64,000 nt of DNA from JAAYJR01 sp964611525. Its GTDB lineage: Bacteria; Bacteroidota; Bacteroidia; Bacteroidales; Prolixibacteraceae. The position numbers and the translations under genes are program-made. Shown one piece after another: positions 55,701 to 63,814 of this stretch (within the stretch, counting starts at the first letter, position 1; every line of letters starts with the position of its first letter). The notes under the pieces were generated by a model. That model saw only the letters and a program-made list of their open reading frames with translations. It had not been told where the DNA came from and did not search any database. The stretch spans positions 1 through 64,000 of the forward strand of contig CAZTAL010000020.1 in the NCBI GenBank assembly GCA_964611525.1, given 5' to 3'.

Positions 55701-55850
55701 GATTTCTACAAAAATCCGGGGTGAATTCAAATCGGGGAATAGATCAACTCCCAGTTTTTCATATGAAATGTAACCGAGGAGAATAATTCCCAAAACTATC
55801 ATTAATATAGTTACCGGATAATTAACAGAAAATTGTGTTAATTTTTTCAT
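52761..55850 (-). CDS. RND-family efflux transporter, AcrB-like
   Basis: 1029 residues, the normal length of a heavy RND exporter. It begins LTQFSVNYPVTILMIVLGII and has two large periplasmic loops. The proton-relay Asp411 is in LVDNAIVVLENIF (fourth helix). The tenth helix reads LAGIAVNNSIIFVDRIN, with Asn where AcrB has Lys940. The C-terminus ends VVIPCVYDILDRVK. It uses the adaptor and channel encoded upstream to pump substrates out through the outer membrane. It overlaps the adaptor gene and the fusion gene by 4 bp each. Two different RND proteins in tandem recall the MdtB/MdtC pair. Confidence 0.95.
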   Translation of the reverse strand: MKKLTQFSVNYPVTILMIVLGIILLGYISYEKLGVDLFPDLNSPRIFVEIKSGERPPEEMEKQFVEDIEALAIRQSDVLQVSSITKVGTSQITVEYAWNKDMDEAFLDLQKALNTYSQDAEIDDLRITQHDPNTAPVMLIAVSHDDITDMNEIRKVAENYIRNELIRLEGVAEVELSGQEEAEVIITTDHYRLEAHGLTLDDISTRIQNFNRNVSGGRVSEMGLQYIVKGVRLLDEVEDFENLIVDYKSVRAESEGQRRVEMAPVFLRDVATVTIGNKEPANIVHFNGERCLGLSIYKETKFNTVRAVEQINDAMDDIQRALPGYSIQQVTNQGKFISSAIGEVQTTALLGILLAVFVLFLFLRRLGTTLIVSIAIPVSVIATFNLMYFNDLTINIMTLGGLALGAGMLVDNAIVVLENIFRNHENGLSVKDSAVNGTAEVGGAITASTLTTIIVFLPIVYLHGASGELFKDQAWTVAFSLLSSLFVAIFVIPTLYNHFYRNKKAPVKRRSLQVGGYGRFLDKVLKLKWIVVILAAALVAGSFMLVPSIGTEFMPKTETKEFTMHLKMSEGTKLQRTESTVKTIETIITNYLGDNLDKLYSHAGISASIAGYETSIFEGENTAQIQVILKDNTSMPTEQIIASLDKLTNDISGFEVTFSQEQSALQSILGTDEAPVVVEVRGEELDEIEGIVNDVRDKMLNINGLFNIQTSIEHGAPEVEVHVDRVRAGMYNVNINTIVTQMQDQLEGKNAGQLEKDGEMRDITIKVPEKGLNDIHNMTINSGNQEFRLSEIADISFGVSPKEIHRQNQSRTGRITAQLEGDIPLDHVAGTIRQETSEIDLPANYQILITGEEEKRQESMNSLGFALLLSIILVYMVMASQFESLIHPFTILLTIPLAVVGSILIFFFLDKTFNIMALIGLIMLAGIAVNNSIIFVDRINQLIREGLDRRAAILQAGQQRIRPIFMTSITTVLALLPLTFGFGESASLRSPMALAVIGGLITSTLLTLVVIPCVYDILDRVKSIFKKDS

Positions 55851-56905
55851 CTGATTATTTTAACTTTAGAATCGTCACGCAAGGTTTCAAATCCTTTAAC
55901 TATAAGACGATCATTTTGTTCTAACCCTTCAAGCACTTCCACAAAATCCTGATTTTCAATACCTGTAGTTATGTACCTATCATCAGCAGCGCTATTTCTG
56001 CCAACAATAAACACATATTTACCTCTGTTGCCTGTCAGTATGATATCTTTAGGTATAACCACAGTACTGTCTTTTTCATCCACAATAATATCAGCTTTAG
56101 CAAACATGCCCGGACGAAATTTCAGTTCAGGATTTTCAATCTCAATAGTACCTGTAAACGTACGGGTTTCACTGCTTATAGCAGGGGAAAGCTCAACTAC
56201 TTTGCCAATAAGGGTATCTTCCGGAAGTGTATAATTTGTAACAAGTACATTCTGACCGGTCTCTAGCTCTGTAATATTCTTTTCAGGAAGGTTTATTTCC
56301 ATATACATTTCCCTATAGCTCATTATGGTAACCATATGCGAACCCGAGGCTACCCTTGTCCCTTCGGTATAATATGGCAATTCCACAATAATCCCTGAAA
56401 AAGAAACTGTAATGTTCATTTTTGCCAATTGTATCTGGGTGCCCTCATAGCTATAACGAGCATTAGTTTTGGATACCTCGGAATTACGCAATTCATAGAG
56501 TGTAACACCTCCCTTTTCATAAAGCGATTTTTGCTTTTCATATTCCTGTTCAGCAATCTCCAGATTCAGTTTTACGGCTTCCAGAGCAATATTATTTTCA
56601 TATTCCTCATTTTCCAGACGTATTATTACTTGTCCCTTATTAATTCTGTCTCCTAATTTATAAGGCCTTCCCGTGAGTGGATTATTTTGAAGATAATAAT
56701 CACCTGCCATTTCAGAATTTAATTCCACTTCCCGGGTAGCCTTTACTGTTCCTGTAGTATTTACAAATTGCTGAATACTTTTGAGCTTAATATCTTCAAC
56801 TGAAACAGGAACAGCAAGTTCAGCACTCTCTGATGTTCCCTGACTGTTACAAGAGGCCAGAAAAGCTATTAAGGCAATGACGGATAATAATCTTATATTC
56901 TTCAT
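55847..56905 (-). CDS. Efflux periplasmic adaptor (membrane-fusion lipoprotein)
   Basis: 352 residues of the HlyD/AcrA family. A lipoprotein signal ends in LASC (about residue 19). The chain then shows the beta-barrel/lipoyl/coiled-coil order: GTVKATREVELNSEMAGDYY, KGQVIIRLENEEYENNIALE, the coiled coil EIAEQEYEKQKSLYEKGGVT, ISVSFSGIIVELPY-type lipoyl half, and FRPGMFAKADIIVDEKDSTV. It bridges inner-membrane pumps to the TolC-type channel. It is the only adaptor in the operon, so it may serve both RND proteins and the ABC parts. Confidence 0.93.
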   Translation of the reverse strand: MKNIRLLSVIALIAFLASCNSQGTSESAELAVPVSVEDIKLKSIQQFVNTTGTVKATREVELNSEMAGDYYLQNNPLTGRPYKLGDRINKGQVIIRLENEEYENNIALEAVKLNLEIAEQEYEKQKSLYEKGGVTLYELRNSEVSKTNARYSYEGTQIQLAKMNITVSFSGIIVELPYYTEGTRVASGSHMVTIMSYREMYMEINLPEKNITELETGQNVLVTNYTLPEDTLIGKVVELSPAISSETRTFTGTIEIENPELKFRPGMFAKADIIVDEKDSTVVIPKDIILTGNRGKYVFIVGRNSAADDRYITTGIENQDFVEVLEGLEQNDRLIVKGFETLRDDSKVKIIR

Positions 56906-56914
56906 AATTGTTCT

Positions 56915-58423
56915 CTATTTATTTTCTTCATTTTTAAAAAGTTCTGTGGGAACCACAGGTTGATTTTTCTCGAAATCATAAAGACTTTGAATTTTCAGAT
57001 TCAATAATTCAATCTTATAATTAATAAGTGCCTGTATATATGCAAATTTTTTCTCTGAAAGCTGTGTTTGAAAGAGGTTCAGATCCATGCTGGTAAGATC
57101 ACCGTTCTCGTATCTTTCTAAATTAATTTCATAAGTTAACTGAGCATTATTCTGACTTTGTTCAGCAATTTCAATCTGGTTCAATTGATTTTGTAAGTTG
57201 CGGTATGCCTGCCTAATCCCAATAATGATTTGTTTCCTCTCCTCATCGAGACCGAGTTTCTCTGACTCAATAGCAGCTTCCTGCGCAGCAATACGTGCTT
57301 TTTTCTCCCCCCAGTCGAAAAGTGGTATACTAAAACTTACTCCAACCGAGGGACTATTAGTTGGTGCATCAAATATCTGATCAAGATCTGGATTATCACC
57401 CGAAATGCCAAGACGAAGATTTATCTCCCCCTTAAATTCATTCAATGACTTTGTTCTGATCATCTCAAACTGACTCGATTCAACGTCAATTTCCCTTTGC
57501 CGCAACTCAAGCCTCGATTCCAATCCGTTATCAATGGCCTTATCCATATCTACTTCCACAGGATTAAGCCCAATATCAGCCAATATAGAAAAATCCTCAT
57601 ACAAATCCATACCCAGATAAAGTTTTAACTGATCCTTTGCATTTTCCAATGTTACCTGGCGGTTTTGGACAGTAGACTGTGAGGTAGACAAGTTTAGTTC
57701 TGCCTGATAAAATTCCTCCTTTGCAGCCAGTCCGGCCTCAACCTTATTAATGATTATCTCATAACTGTTAAGTGTATTTTCAAGTTCATCTTTTGCTATA
57801 TTAAGATTCATCTGTGCCATGTAAACGTTATAAAAAAATTCAGTAACATTCCTTTCAAGGTTCAAATGCTGCAAAGCATAACTGATATTTGCATTTTCAA
57901 AATTCAGCTCAAGCTCTTTAAGTTCTAAATCCAGTCTGTTGTATGTGAAAACAGGCTGATTAAAATTCAGATAAAGATTATTAAAAAAGACCTTACTTTC
58001 CGGATTAGTAACTGCGGCATCCGAAAAACTTCTTTGCCACCCGAATTCATTAGTAAGCGACAGAGTACCATCAGTCAGCAGGATAGGTTGTTCAACCCTG
58101 AAAAGCGCATTAGTCTCAAAGTTCTCATTAGTATACCATTCTGACACTCTTGTATCGAACCGTCTGTTACGGCTAAACCGGACAGGCGATATATCCAGAG
58201 AAAAATGGGATTTAAGGGCCGCCCTCTGAGCTTCCAGATTTTTTTGGTAGCGCTCAAGATTCAAAAGTGATCTTCGCAGATCAGGACTCCCCGTTTCTGC
58301 AATCTGGATTGCCTTGTCGAGGGTAAGTATCTCCTGTGCCCCCCCATGAAAGGAAATCCATAATGCTACCATTCCAGGGAGAACCAGTTTCACAATATGT
58401 TTAATTTTACCACAAAACATCAT
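56915..58423 (-). CDS. TolC-family outer-membrane channel
   Basis: 502 residues with a signal sequence and the family's doubled arrangement: LTLDKAIQIAETGSPDLRRS starts the first helical repeat and a second repeat begins near residue 300. Long coiled helices alternate with strand segments (FRVEQPILLTDGTLSLTNEF; VSFSIPLFDWGEKKARIAAQ). Three copies form a barrel and a periplasmic tunnel. It starts 24 bp after the permease gene and ends 9 bp before the adaptor gene, so channel and adaptor are made together. Confidence 0.93.
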   Translation of the reverse strand: MMFCGKIKHIVKLVLPGMVALWISFHGGAQEILTLDKAIQIAETGSPDLRRSLLNLERYQKNLEAQRAALKSHFSLDISPVRFSRNRRFDTRVSEWYTNENFETNALFRVEQPILLTDGTLSLTNEFGWQRSFSDAAVTNPESKVFFNNLYLNFNQPVFTYNRLDLELKELELNFENANISYALQHLNLERNVTEFFYNVYMAQMNLNIAKDELENTLNSYEIIINKVEAGLAAKEEFYQAELNLSTSQSTVQNRQVTLENAKDQLKLYLGMDLYEDFSILADIGLNPVEVDMDKAIDNGLESRLELRQREIDVESSQFEMIRTKSLNEFKGEINLRLGISGDNPDLDQIFDAPTNSPSVGVSFSIPLFDWGEKKARIAAQEAAIESEKLGLDEERKQIIIGIRQAYRNLQNQLNQIEIAEQSQNNAQLTYEINLERYENGDLTSMDLNLFQTQLSEKKFAYIQALINYKIELLNLKIQSLYDFEKNQPVVPTELFKNEENK

Positions 58424-58447
58424 ATTTGAATATTTAATTTAATTAAT

Positions 58448-61400
58448 TTATAACTTAACAAGTCTCACCGCATCGGCAAAAACTATTCGTGAATCAGATT
58501 TATTAGTAAGTTCGATGAGCGCCGTATCAGGAGAAAAATAATATGACCCCAGATGATTCCAGCCTTCATCGGCACCGCGAATGGAAAGTGACTGTTCTTC
58601 AGCACCATCATCACCATGAATTATAAAGTGATATTCTCCTCCTTCATCACTTCTGCCTCTTCGTCTAACCCCCCTATGTTTATATAAATGATAATAAACA
58701 TCATAATAGCCCTTTTCAAAAACAGGGACGTGCCACTTTGCCTTTAGAGATCCATCGCCAGATTTAATATAATGTCCTGAACGGATATACTCTCCATAAA
58801 ATTCAGTATCGGTTACAGGAGTCCAGTTAGTGGGTGGCCGCCAAAAGATCATTCCTGAATATTTTACATTTGTCCCTTCTTCTTTGAGGATAAGCCTTTC
58901 CAGAAAACTTATATTATCAGTTTCTGTTATTTCAAATTCAGGATCTTCATTGTCTATAATTATTTCTCCGGGCAATTCGGTTTGTACAGGTTGGTCAACA
59001 ATTTCTTCCCCTTCATATGGAACGGCCTTAGGATCTTCCTCGATATCATGTAACCCATCCATTAATAATTGTGGAATATTCTGGGAGGTAAGTGTGTTGA
59101 TCATATACATTCTCGGTTCGGCATCAAGAAGGTAAGTAACTTGTTTGGTCTGGTGGGATGCCAGATAAACCAATTTGTTTACCATATCATCATTGCCACC
59201 CGGACCAAAACCAAAACCTCTTCCGCGCCCACCACCTTCCAACCTGAATGAAACTTTGACAATTCCTTCGGTATCAGCAAAATTAGTTATCTTGAAAGAC
59301 ACTCTTGTCTTCATCATGTTACCGGTTTTAACTTTCACAGCTTCCACATCTGAAAACAGATACCCTGGCAATGATTTAGCCTTGAACCACTCATCCATCA
59401 TTGGGGATAGTTCAATATTGAACTCATTTTTTATGCGTTCATCGAATTGCTCGAAAGTAATATTTTTAAACCGGCATTCAATCAATACATTTCTCAGGAA
59501 ATCCTCAAATTCCTCCTGACCGGCTTTCCATTCCACCATAGAGAACAAAACTTCACCTTTCAGTTTAATGACATTATCTATTATCTTTTTCTGGTCAGGA
59601 TCAGCGAGAATTTCCTCAAATGTACTATCCTGTAATGCAATATTTGCCAGTTCGTCATCACTCATTCCCTGCATATTACGCATAAATCCGGAACGCATGT
59701 CCATTGTCTGGCTTTTCAGGTAAGCCTCAAATATCCGGTTTGTAATAGGCCATCTATCAGACTGTATATTGTTCTGAAAATTATATAACATGGGAAAAAC
59801 AAAATGAGGATTAGGAAACTCCTCAACACTGAAAGTCCCCCGTCCGCCCCGGAAATCCCTTGACTGTTCACGAGTAAAGACTCCAAGGAATTCAAACAAA
59901 GTGCGTATTTCAATATCCCTGGGCGTCATCGTATTTCCACCCCGTCCCCACCTCTTCATTCTTTTTTTCATACCTTCGAAGTCCGCTTCACGTATAAGAT
60001 AGCCCTTTTCCGGTATCAAAACCTGTTCAGGCTGAATAAATTCCTGACGTGATGTCCATGAACGTTCAAAAGATTTAAACTGAGCCGGCACTTCTACCAG
60101 AAAAAGCCTGTCAAAGACATAATCAAGATTATAGCTCCTTTCAAAATCACCTAAACGCTCGTTAACCAAAGTAGCTATAGTATCTTTAGTCTCGGGAAAA
60201 TCATCGGAAAAATAATCATGTCCCTTTATATACCATATACCATAATCAATACTATCTTTTACGAAATCTGCCTTCTGGTATCTCCCAACAGCCAAAGAAA
60301 TTTGTATTAAAGAAACCTTGTTTTTAAAAGAAAAATGTCCTGATGAAATTTCAACCATTTCCCCTTGTGATATAGCCTGTAATCCGGGTTTTGTTTGGAC
60401 TTCAAGGTCGAAATCGATAAACTCTGTCTGATTCCATCTTACATCCTCAGTGCTGTATGTAACCCCTGCTTTGGGGTACCAGTTTGTCTCCGGTGTTAAT
60501 AATACATATTCAGGAGTTATAAATGCATATCTTTTATCAACATTCAAAACAAATTTTCCGTATTTCTCCTGCCGTACTTCTTCGCTTATATCCAGATAGC
60601 AAAATGTTTCATCAATACTGCCGTAATAGCCGATTTCTATACTGGCTACCGTGCCCGCCGGCATATCTATTCCCTGATCAGCCATGATAAGGTGTTGTTC
60701 ACGGCTAAATGGCTTTTCCTTCCCGTTAACTTTAAAATTCCTCACCATTAAACCGCTATTAAGACTAAAAATAAGTTTATTAAGTGAGTCTGCATTATCA
60801 TTTCTCACCAATATTCGTGACGACGCTTCTATTGTGCCGCCTTTATGATCCAATGTAATAGAATGTTTAACGACAGAAGGTAATCTTTCTTTCACATATT
60901 TATTATTCAGAGCTATTGCTTCGGCACGAATCATTTCATTTGTCCTGAACTGATCAATATGGCGATATCCCAGATAACCGGCAACACCAAAAAAAATGAG
61001 CGCAAAAATAAGAGAAAAAACAGTCATTGATTTCGATTGAGGAAGTCTCTTCAGCAAAAAAATAGTCAGGAAAATAAAACTAATCCCCAATGAAAAATAG
61101 ATACCACGATGTATAAGTACCTTTTCAATATTTCCCATACCTGTTATATCGGAAATAAGCATAGGAATATTAAAGGACATATAGTCAAATATATAATAAT
61201 ATTTAGCCTCAAGCAGAAAAAGGGTGATACCTATATAACCAAGGATGAGCACAAAGGTAATAGCCTGATTACGTATAACGCTCATAAGCAAAAATGAGAG
61301 TCCCATGATAAAAACCAGAGTGGGTATGCTGATAAGCAGAAGATAAATTCCATATGCAGGCCAGCTTACAGGTGTATCCTGAGCAAGCATATTAAAGATC

Positions 61401-61792
61401 AGGGCCATAAATACCACTGCAATATTTAATACCAAAAATACCTGCAAGTTCCCCCAGGTTTTTCCAATGACATATTCCCCGTTAGTCATTGACCTCATAT
61501 AGATGACCTCGGTAGTATCAAGCTTTTTATCCCGCTTAAGAAAATCAGATGCAAGAAATACCGCTATAACTGCCTGTGCAACATTCAATATCAGCAAGTT
61601 AACGTAAGGTATAGCTGCCGGAATACTGCGCATAGCCCATCCTTGATCACCGCCACCCTGAATTATCATCCCAAAATTCATCCCGAAAAGAACCAGCAGG
61701 GAAAGAATGCTGAAGATGCGAAAAAACCAACTACGCAATAATGTTTTTCGCTCATATTTTGCAATAGAAAATATATTATGAAGTGAAATCAT
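58448..61792 (-). CDS. ABC permease with M1-like ectodomain and golvesin-type C-terminal domain
   Basis: 1114 residues in three parts. Residues 1-280 are an ABC-2-type permease: ERKTLLRSWFFRIFSILSLL, FLASDFLKRDKKLDTTEVIY and further helices to FSLIFALIFFGVAGYLGY. Residues about 300-830 resemble the beta-sandwich and helical parts of M1 aminopeptidases (SIEIGYYGSIDETFCYLDI; TPETNWYPKAG; FDRLFLVEVPAQFKSFERSW), but no HExxH is present anywhere, so peptidase activity is unlikely. Residues about 970-1114 resemble the golvesin/Xly carbohydrate-binding type of domain (FEKGYYDVYYHLYKHRG; WNHLGSYYFSPDTALIELTN; FADAVRLVKL). The ATPase partner lies 11 bp upstream. The ectodomain probably faces the periplasm. 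Confidence 0.82.
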   Translation of the reverse strand: MISLHNIFSIAKYERKTLLRSWFFRIFSILSLLVLFGMNFGMIIQGGGDQGWAMRSIPAAIPYVNLLILNVAQAVIAVFLASDFLKRDKKLDTTEVIYMRSMTNGEYVIGKTWGNLQVFLVLNIAVVFMALIFNMLAQDTPVSWPAYGIYLLLISIPTLVFIMGLSFLLMSVIRNQAITFVLILGYIGITLFLLEAKYYYIFDYMSFNIPMLISDITGMGNIEKVLIHRGIYFSLGISFIFLTIFLLKRLPQSKSMTVFSLIFALIFFGVAGYLGYRHIDQFRTNEMIRAEAIALNNKYVKERLPSVVKHSITLDHKGGTIEASSRILVRNDNADSLNKLIFSLNSGLMVRNFKVNGKEKPFSREQHLIMADQGIDMPAGTVASIEIGYYGSIDETFCYLDISEEVRQEKYGKFVLNVDKRYAFITPEYVLLTPETNWYPKAGVTYSTEDVRWNQTEFIDFDLEVQTKPGLQAISQGEMVEISSGHFSFKNKVSLIQISLAVGRYQKADFVKDSIDYGIWYIKGHDYFSDDFPETKDTIATLVNERLGDFERSYNLDYVFDRLFLVEVPAQFKSFERSWTSRQEFIQPEQVLIPEKGYLIREADFEGMKKRMKRWGRGGNTMTPRDIEIRTLFEFLGVFTREQSRDFRGGRGTFSVEEFPNPHFVFPMLYNFQNNIQSDRWPITNRIFEAYLKSQTMDMRSGFMRNMQGMSDDELANIALQDSTFEEILADPDQKKIIDNVIKLKGEVLFSMVEWKAGQEEFEDFLRNVLIECRFKNITFEQFDERIKNEFNIELSPMMDEWFKAKSLPGYLFSDVEAVKVKTGNMMKTRVSFKITNFADTEGIVKVSFRLEGGGRGRGFGFGPGGNDDMVNKLVYLASHQTKQVTYLLDAEPRMYMINTLTSQNIPQLLMDGLHDIEEDPKAVPYEGEEIVDQPVQTELPGEIIIDNEDPEFEITETDNISFLERLILKEEGTNVKYSGMIFWRPPTNWTPVTDTEFYGEYIRSGHYIKSGDGSLKAKWHVPVFEKGYYDVYYHLYKHRGVRRRGRSDEGGEYHFIIHGDDGAEEQSLSIRGADEGWNHLGSYYFSPDTALIELTNKSDSRIVFADAVRLVKL

Positions 61793-61803
61793 TCTTAGCT
61801 GAA

Positions 61804-62706
61804 TTAATTATTAAGAAATTGATTAAGTCTATTTTCCATAAAATGTACGTATGCATGTTCAAGATTAGGTTCTATTTGCTTTCCGTAGTATCCGTTAATA
61901 CTTTCTGCCACTACCTGAACTTCCCACCCTCCTTCAGTAGGGATTGTAGATATAACAGGGAATTTTTCATTAATCTCAAGATACTCTGCTTCAGTTGCTT
62001 GAATAAGCCATACATTTCCCTCGGCTTCTTTTATCAACTCCTCCGGCGAACCGTTAAAAGCCAGAGTACCTTTGTTCAAAAGAGCCATATTATTGCAGGT
62101 ACTTGAAATATCCCCAACTATGTGTGTTGAAAGAATTATAATTACATCACGTGTACTTATTGCAGAAAGTAAATTCCTGAACCGTATACGTTCTTCCGGA
62201 TCAAGTCCTGTAGTGGGTTCGTCAACGATTATAATTTGGGGATTATTAATAAGCGCCTGAGCTATTCCCAGTCTTCGTTTCATACCTCCGGAAAGTTTAT
62301 TGGCGTTGCGGTCGCGAGCTTCAAAAAGGCCTACTTCCTCAAGCATTTGATCAACAGCAGCACGACGCGCAGGGCCATTCTTCATTCCTGCCAGACGGGC
62401 AGTATAATCAAGAAATTCATAAGTTTTCAATTTTGAAAAAAAACTGAAATCCTGTGGAAGATAACCGAGCATTGCTCTTATTTCACGACGGTGTCTAGCC
62501 AGATCAAAATCATTTACTGTTACCTTACCGTTGGTTGGTTTCATTAATGTAACCAAAATACGCATAAGCGTGGATTTACCTGCACCATTAGGCCCAAGCA
62601 ATCCGAACATACCATTGGGAATCTCCAGATTCAAATTCTTTAAAGCATAATTCCCATTAGGATATATCTTATTTAAATTTTCAATTTTAATATGCACAAT
62701 TATCAT
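61804..62706 (-). CDS. ABC transporter ATP-binding protein, first gene of the export operon
   Basis: 300 residues. Walker A GPNGAGKSTLMRI (about residues 38-50), Q-loop YLPQDFSFFSKL, signature LSGGMKRRLGIAQ, Walker B IIIVDEPTTGLDPEER, and the switch His in LSTHIVGDI. The C-terminal extension (EATEAEYLEINEKFP) fits ATPases of permeases with large ectodomains. It shares long stretches with the fused cassette of the operon (GMFGLLGPNGAGKST; RIRFRNLL), so the two look like duplicates. The next gene downstream is its permease. An upstream -7 box lies at 62795-62802. Confidence 0.93.
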   Translation of the reverse strand: MIIVHIKIENLNKIYPNGNYALKNLNLEIPNGMFGLLGPNGAGKSTLMRILVTLMKPTNGKVTVNDFDLARHRREIRAMLGYLPQDFSFFSKLKTYEFLDYTARLAGMKNGPARRAAVDQMLEEVGLFEARDRNANKLSGGMKRRLGIAQALINNPQIIIVDEPTTGLDPEERIRFRNLLSAISTRDVIIILSTHIVGDISSTCNNMALLNKGTLAFNGSPEELIKEAEGNVWLIQATEAEYLEINEKFPVISTIPTEGGWEVQVVAESINGYYGKQIEPNLEHAYVHFMENRLNQFLNN

Positions 62707-62794
62707 TCAATTTGGTAAAACACTTTTTGGACTTTTATGCTATAACATAGTTTAAAACTTATAAAAAAAAATTTGAATGTAACGGTAATTATTA

Positions 62795-62802
62795 CAAAGT
62801 TA
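62795..62802 (-). promoter_or_regulatory. Putative -7 box of the RND/ABC export operon
   Basis: Minus strand TAACTTTG matches TAnnTTTG exactly, giving a leader of about 85 bases before the first ATG. There is no clear -33 TTG. No operator-like palindrome overlaps it. Confidence 0.45.
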
Positions 62803-63369
62803 GCTCTCATGAATCTATTATAAAAAGGAGTCATGCACCCTTTTTAAACAAAAAATTAATTTATTAAATTGATTTTTAGTTAATTATAAAAAATATTGAG
62901 GGCAATCTAAAAAATATATTTCGTAATCAAATTTCAATAAAAAGTAATTGAGCAAAAATTTAGAAATTGATATTCAAAGATTTACAATTTATTATTTATA
63001 CAGCATTATTGAAATATTTTTGTTTTCAGGCTTTATGGAGCAAGCGCAATATTAAAATATTAATAATAGAAATTTAATTTACATACTTAGGCATTATTAC
63101 GAAATAACCTGAACATTTTCAGACTTGCCGGCGAACTTTCAAAATCAGACTTTCAACTTACACTGGTAATCATTCGCTCCTTCCTCTCACATAAACTTTT
63201 TTTTTAAAAAACATTTACTTTTGTGCAAACTAGTCAAGCACTTTCTCATTATAATGCTTATTCTTATCATGACGAGTTCTTTCTCATACCTTTGATGCAT
63301 TTTATCTATAGTGAGAAAAATTTTTTAAAAAAAGTTCATGTTTATTTCATGTAGATGGAATCCTAACTG

Positions 63370-63398
63370 AAAAAGACGCCATCTTTTTATTTAGATGG
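63370..63398 (-). terminator. Possible terminator of the small secreted-protein gene
   Basis: On the minus strand CCATCT (63398-63393) pairs with AGATGG (63384-63379) around an 8-base loop, and after four bases comes TTTTT (63374-63370). The stem is short, so support is moderate. Confidence 0.4.
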
Positions 63399-63439
63399 AA
63401 TCTTTCCCTTTGCACAAATTTCACATCAGACCTGAAAAT

Positions 63440-63814
63440 TTATTTAATTTTTTCGGCTGTGAAATTCATCTTACCTTCAGAGGTATTAACATTTCCCTTC
63501 ATTGCCCCTTCTTCAACATCAGCTTTTACCGTGATGTACTCATAGTCAATGTAAAGGCCCAGTGTTAATTTACCCTCCTCATAGCTTACTTCTTTCAACT
63601 TAACCTTATACCCATCGGAAAATTTTACTTCCCCGGATAATTCATTGTTCTCTTCAGTAAAACTTATAACTCCCTGCTGGTACCCATAAGGGGCATTTGG
63701 AACTTCATATTTCCATTCCCCAACAACATCGTTGTTGTCAGACGAAACTGCTGCATTTGATGTTATTGCTATAAATGCCGCAAACAATAAAGTGAAAACA
63801 AAAAACTTTTTCAT
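63440..63814 (-). CDS. Small secreted protein of unknown function
   Basis: 124 residues. A signal peptide (KKFFVFTLLFAAFIAITSNA, cut after about residue 21) precedes a roughly 100-residue domain with strand-like repeats: VVGEWKYEVPNAPYGYQQGV, then ELSGEVKFSDGYKVKLKEVS, LTLGLYIDYEYITVKADV and MKGNVNTSEGKMNFTAEKIK. It looks like a small beta-barrel or lipocalin-like fold, but I do not recognise a family. It has its own promoter-like GACCTTTG (63845-63852, minus strand) and a leader rich in A and T. It is separated from the export operon by 733 bp. Confidence 0.6.
   Translation of the reverse strand: MKKFFVFTLLFAAFIAITSNAAVSSDNNDVVGEWKYEVPNAPYGYQQGVISFTEENNELSGEVKFSDGYKVKLKEVSYEEGKLTLGLYIDYEYITVKADVEEGAMKGNVNTSEGKMNFTAEKIK

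Larger units (their letters stand above)
62707..63439. other. Gene-free region upstream of the export operon
   Basis: 733 bp with no credible reading frame. It contains the operon's likely -7 box (62795-62802), a 7-bp hairpin AAAAAGG/CCTTTTT (62822-62845), a plus-strand TACTTTTG (63217-63224) with a T-rich hairpin about 100 bases further on, and a GATGGAATC sequence twice (63355-63363 and 63394-63402). The middle third is featureless AT-rich sequence. Confidence 0.5.

Noticed and set aside
58448..61792. An active zinc aminopeptidase in the large permease
   Set aside because: I searched the translated sequence for HExxH and found none, nor any HE pair at all.
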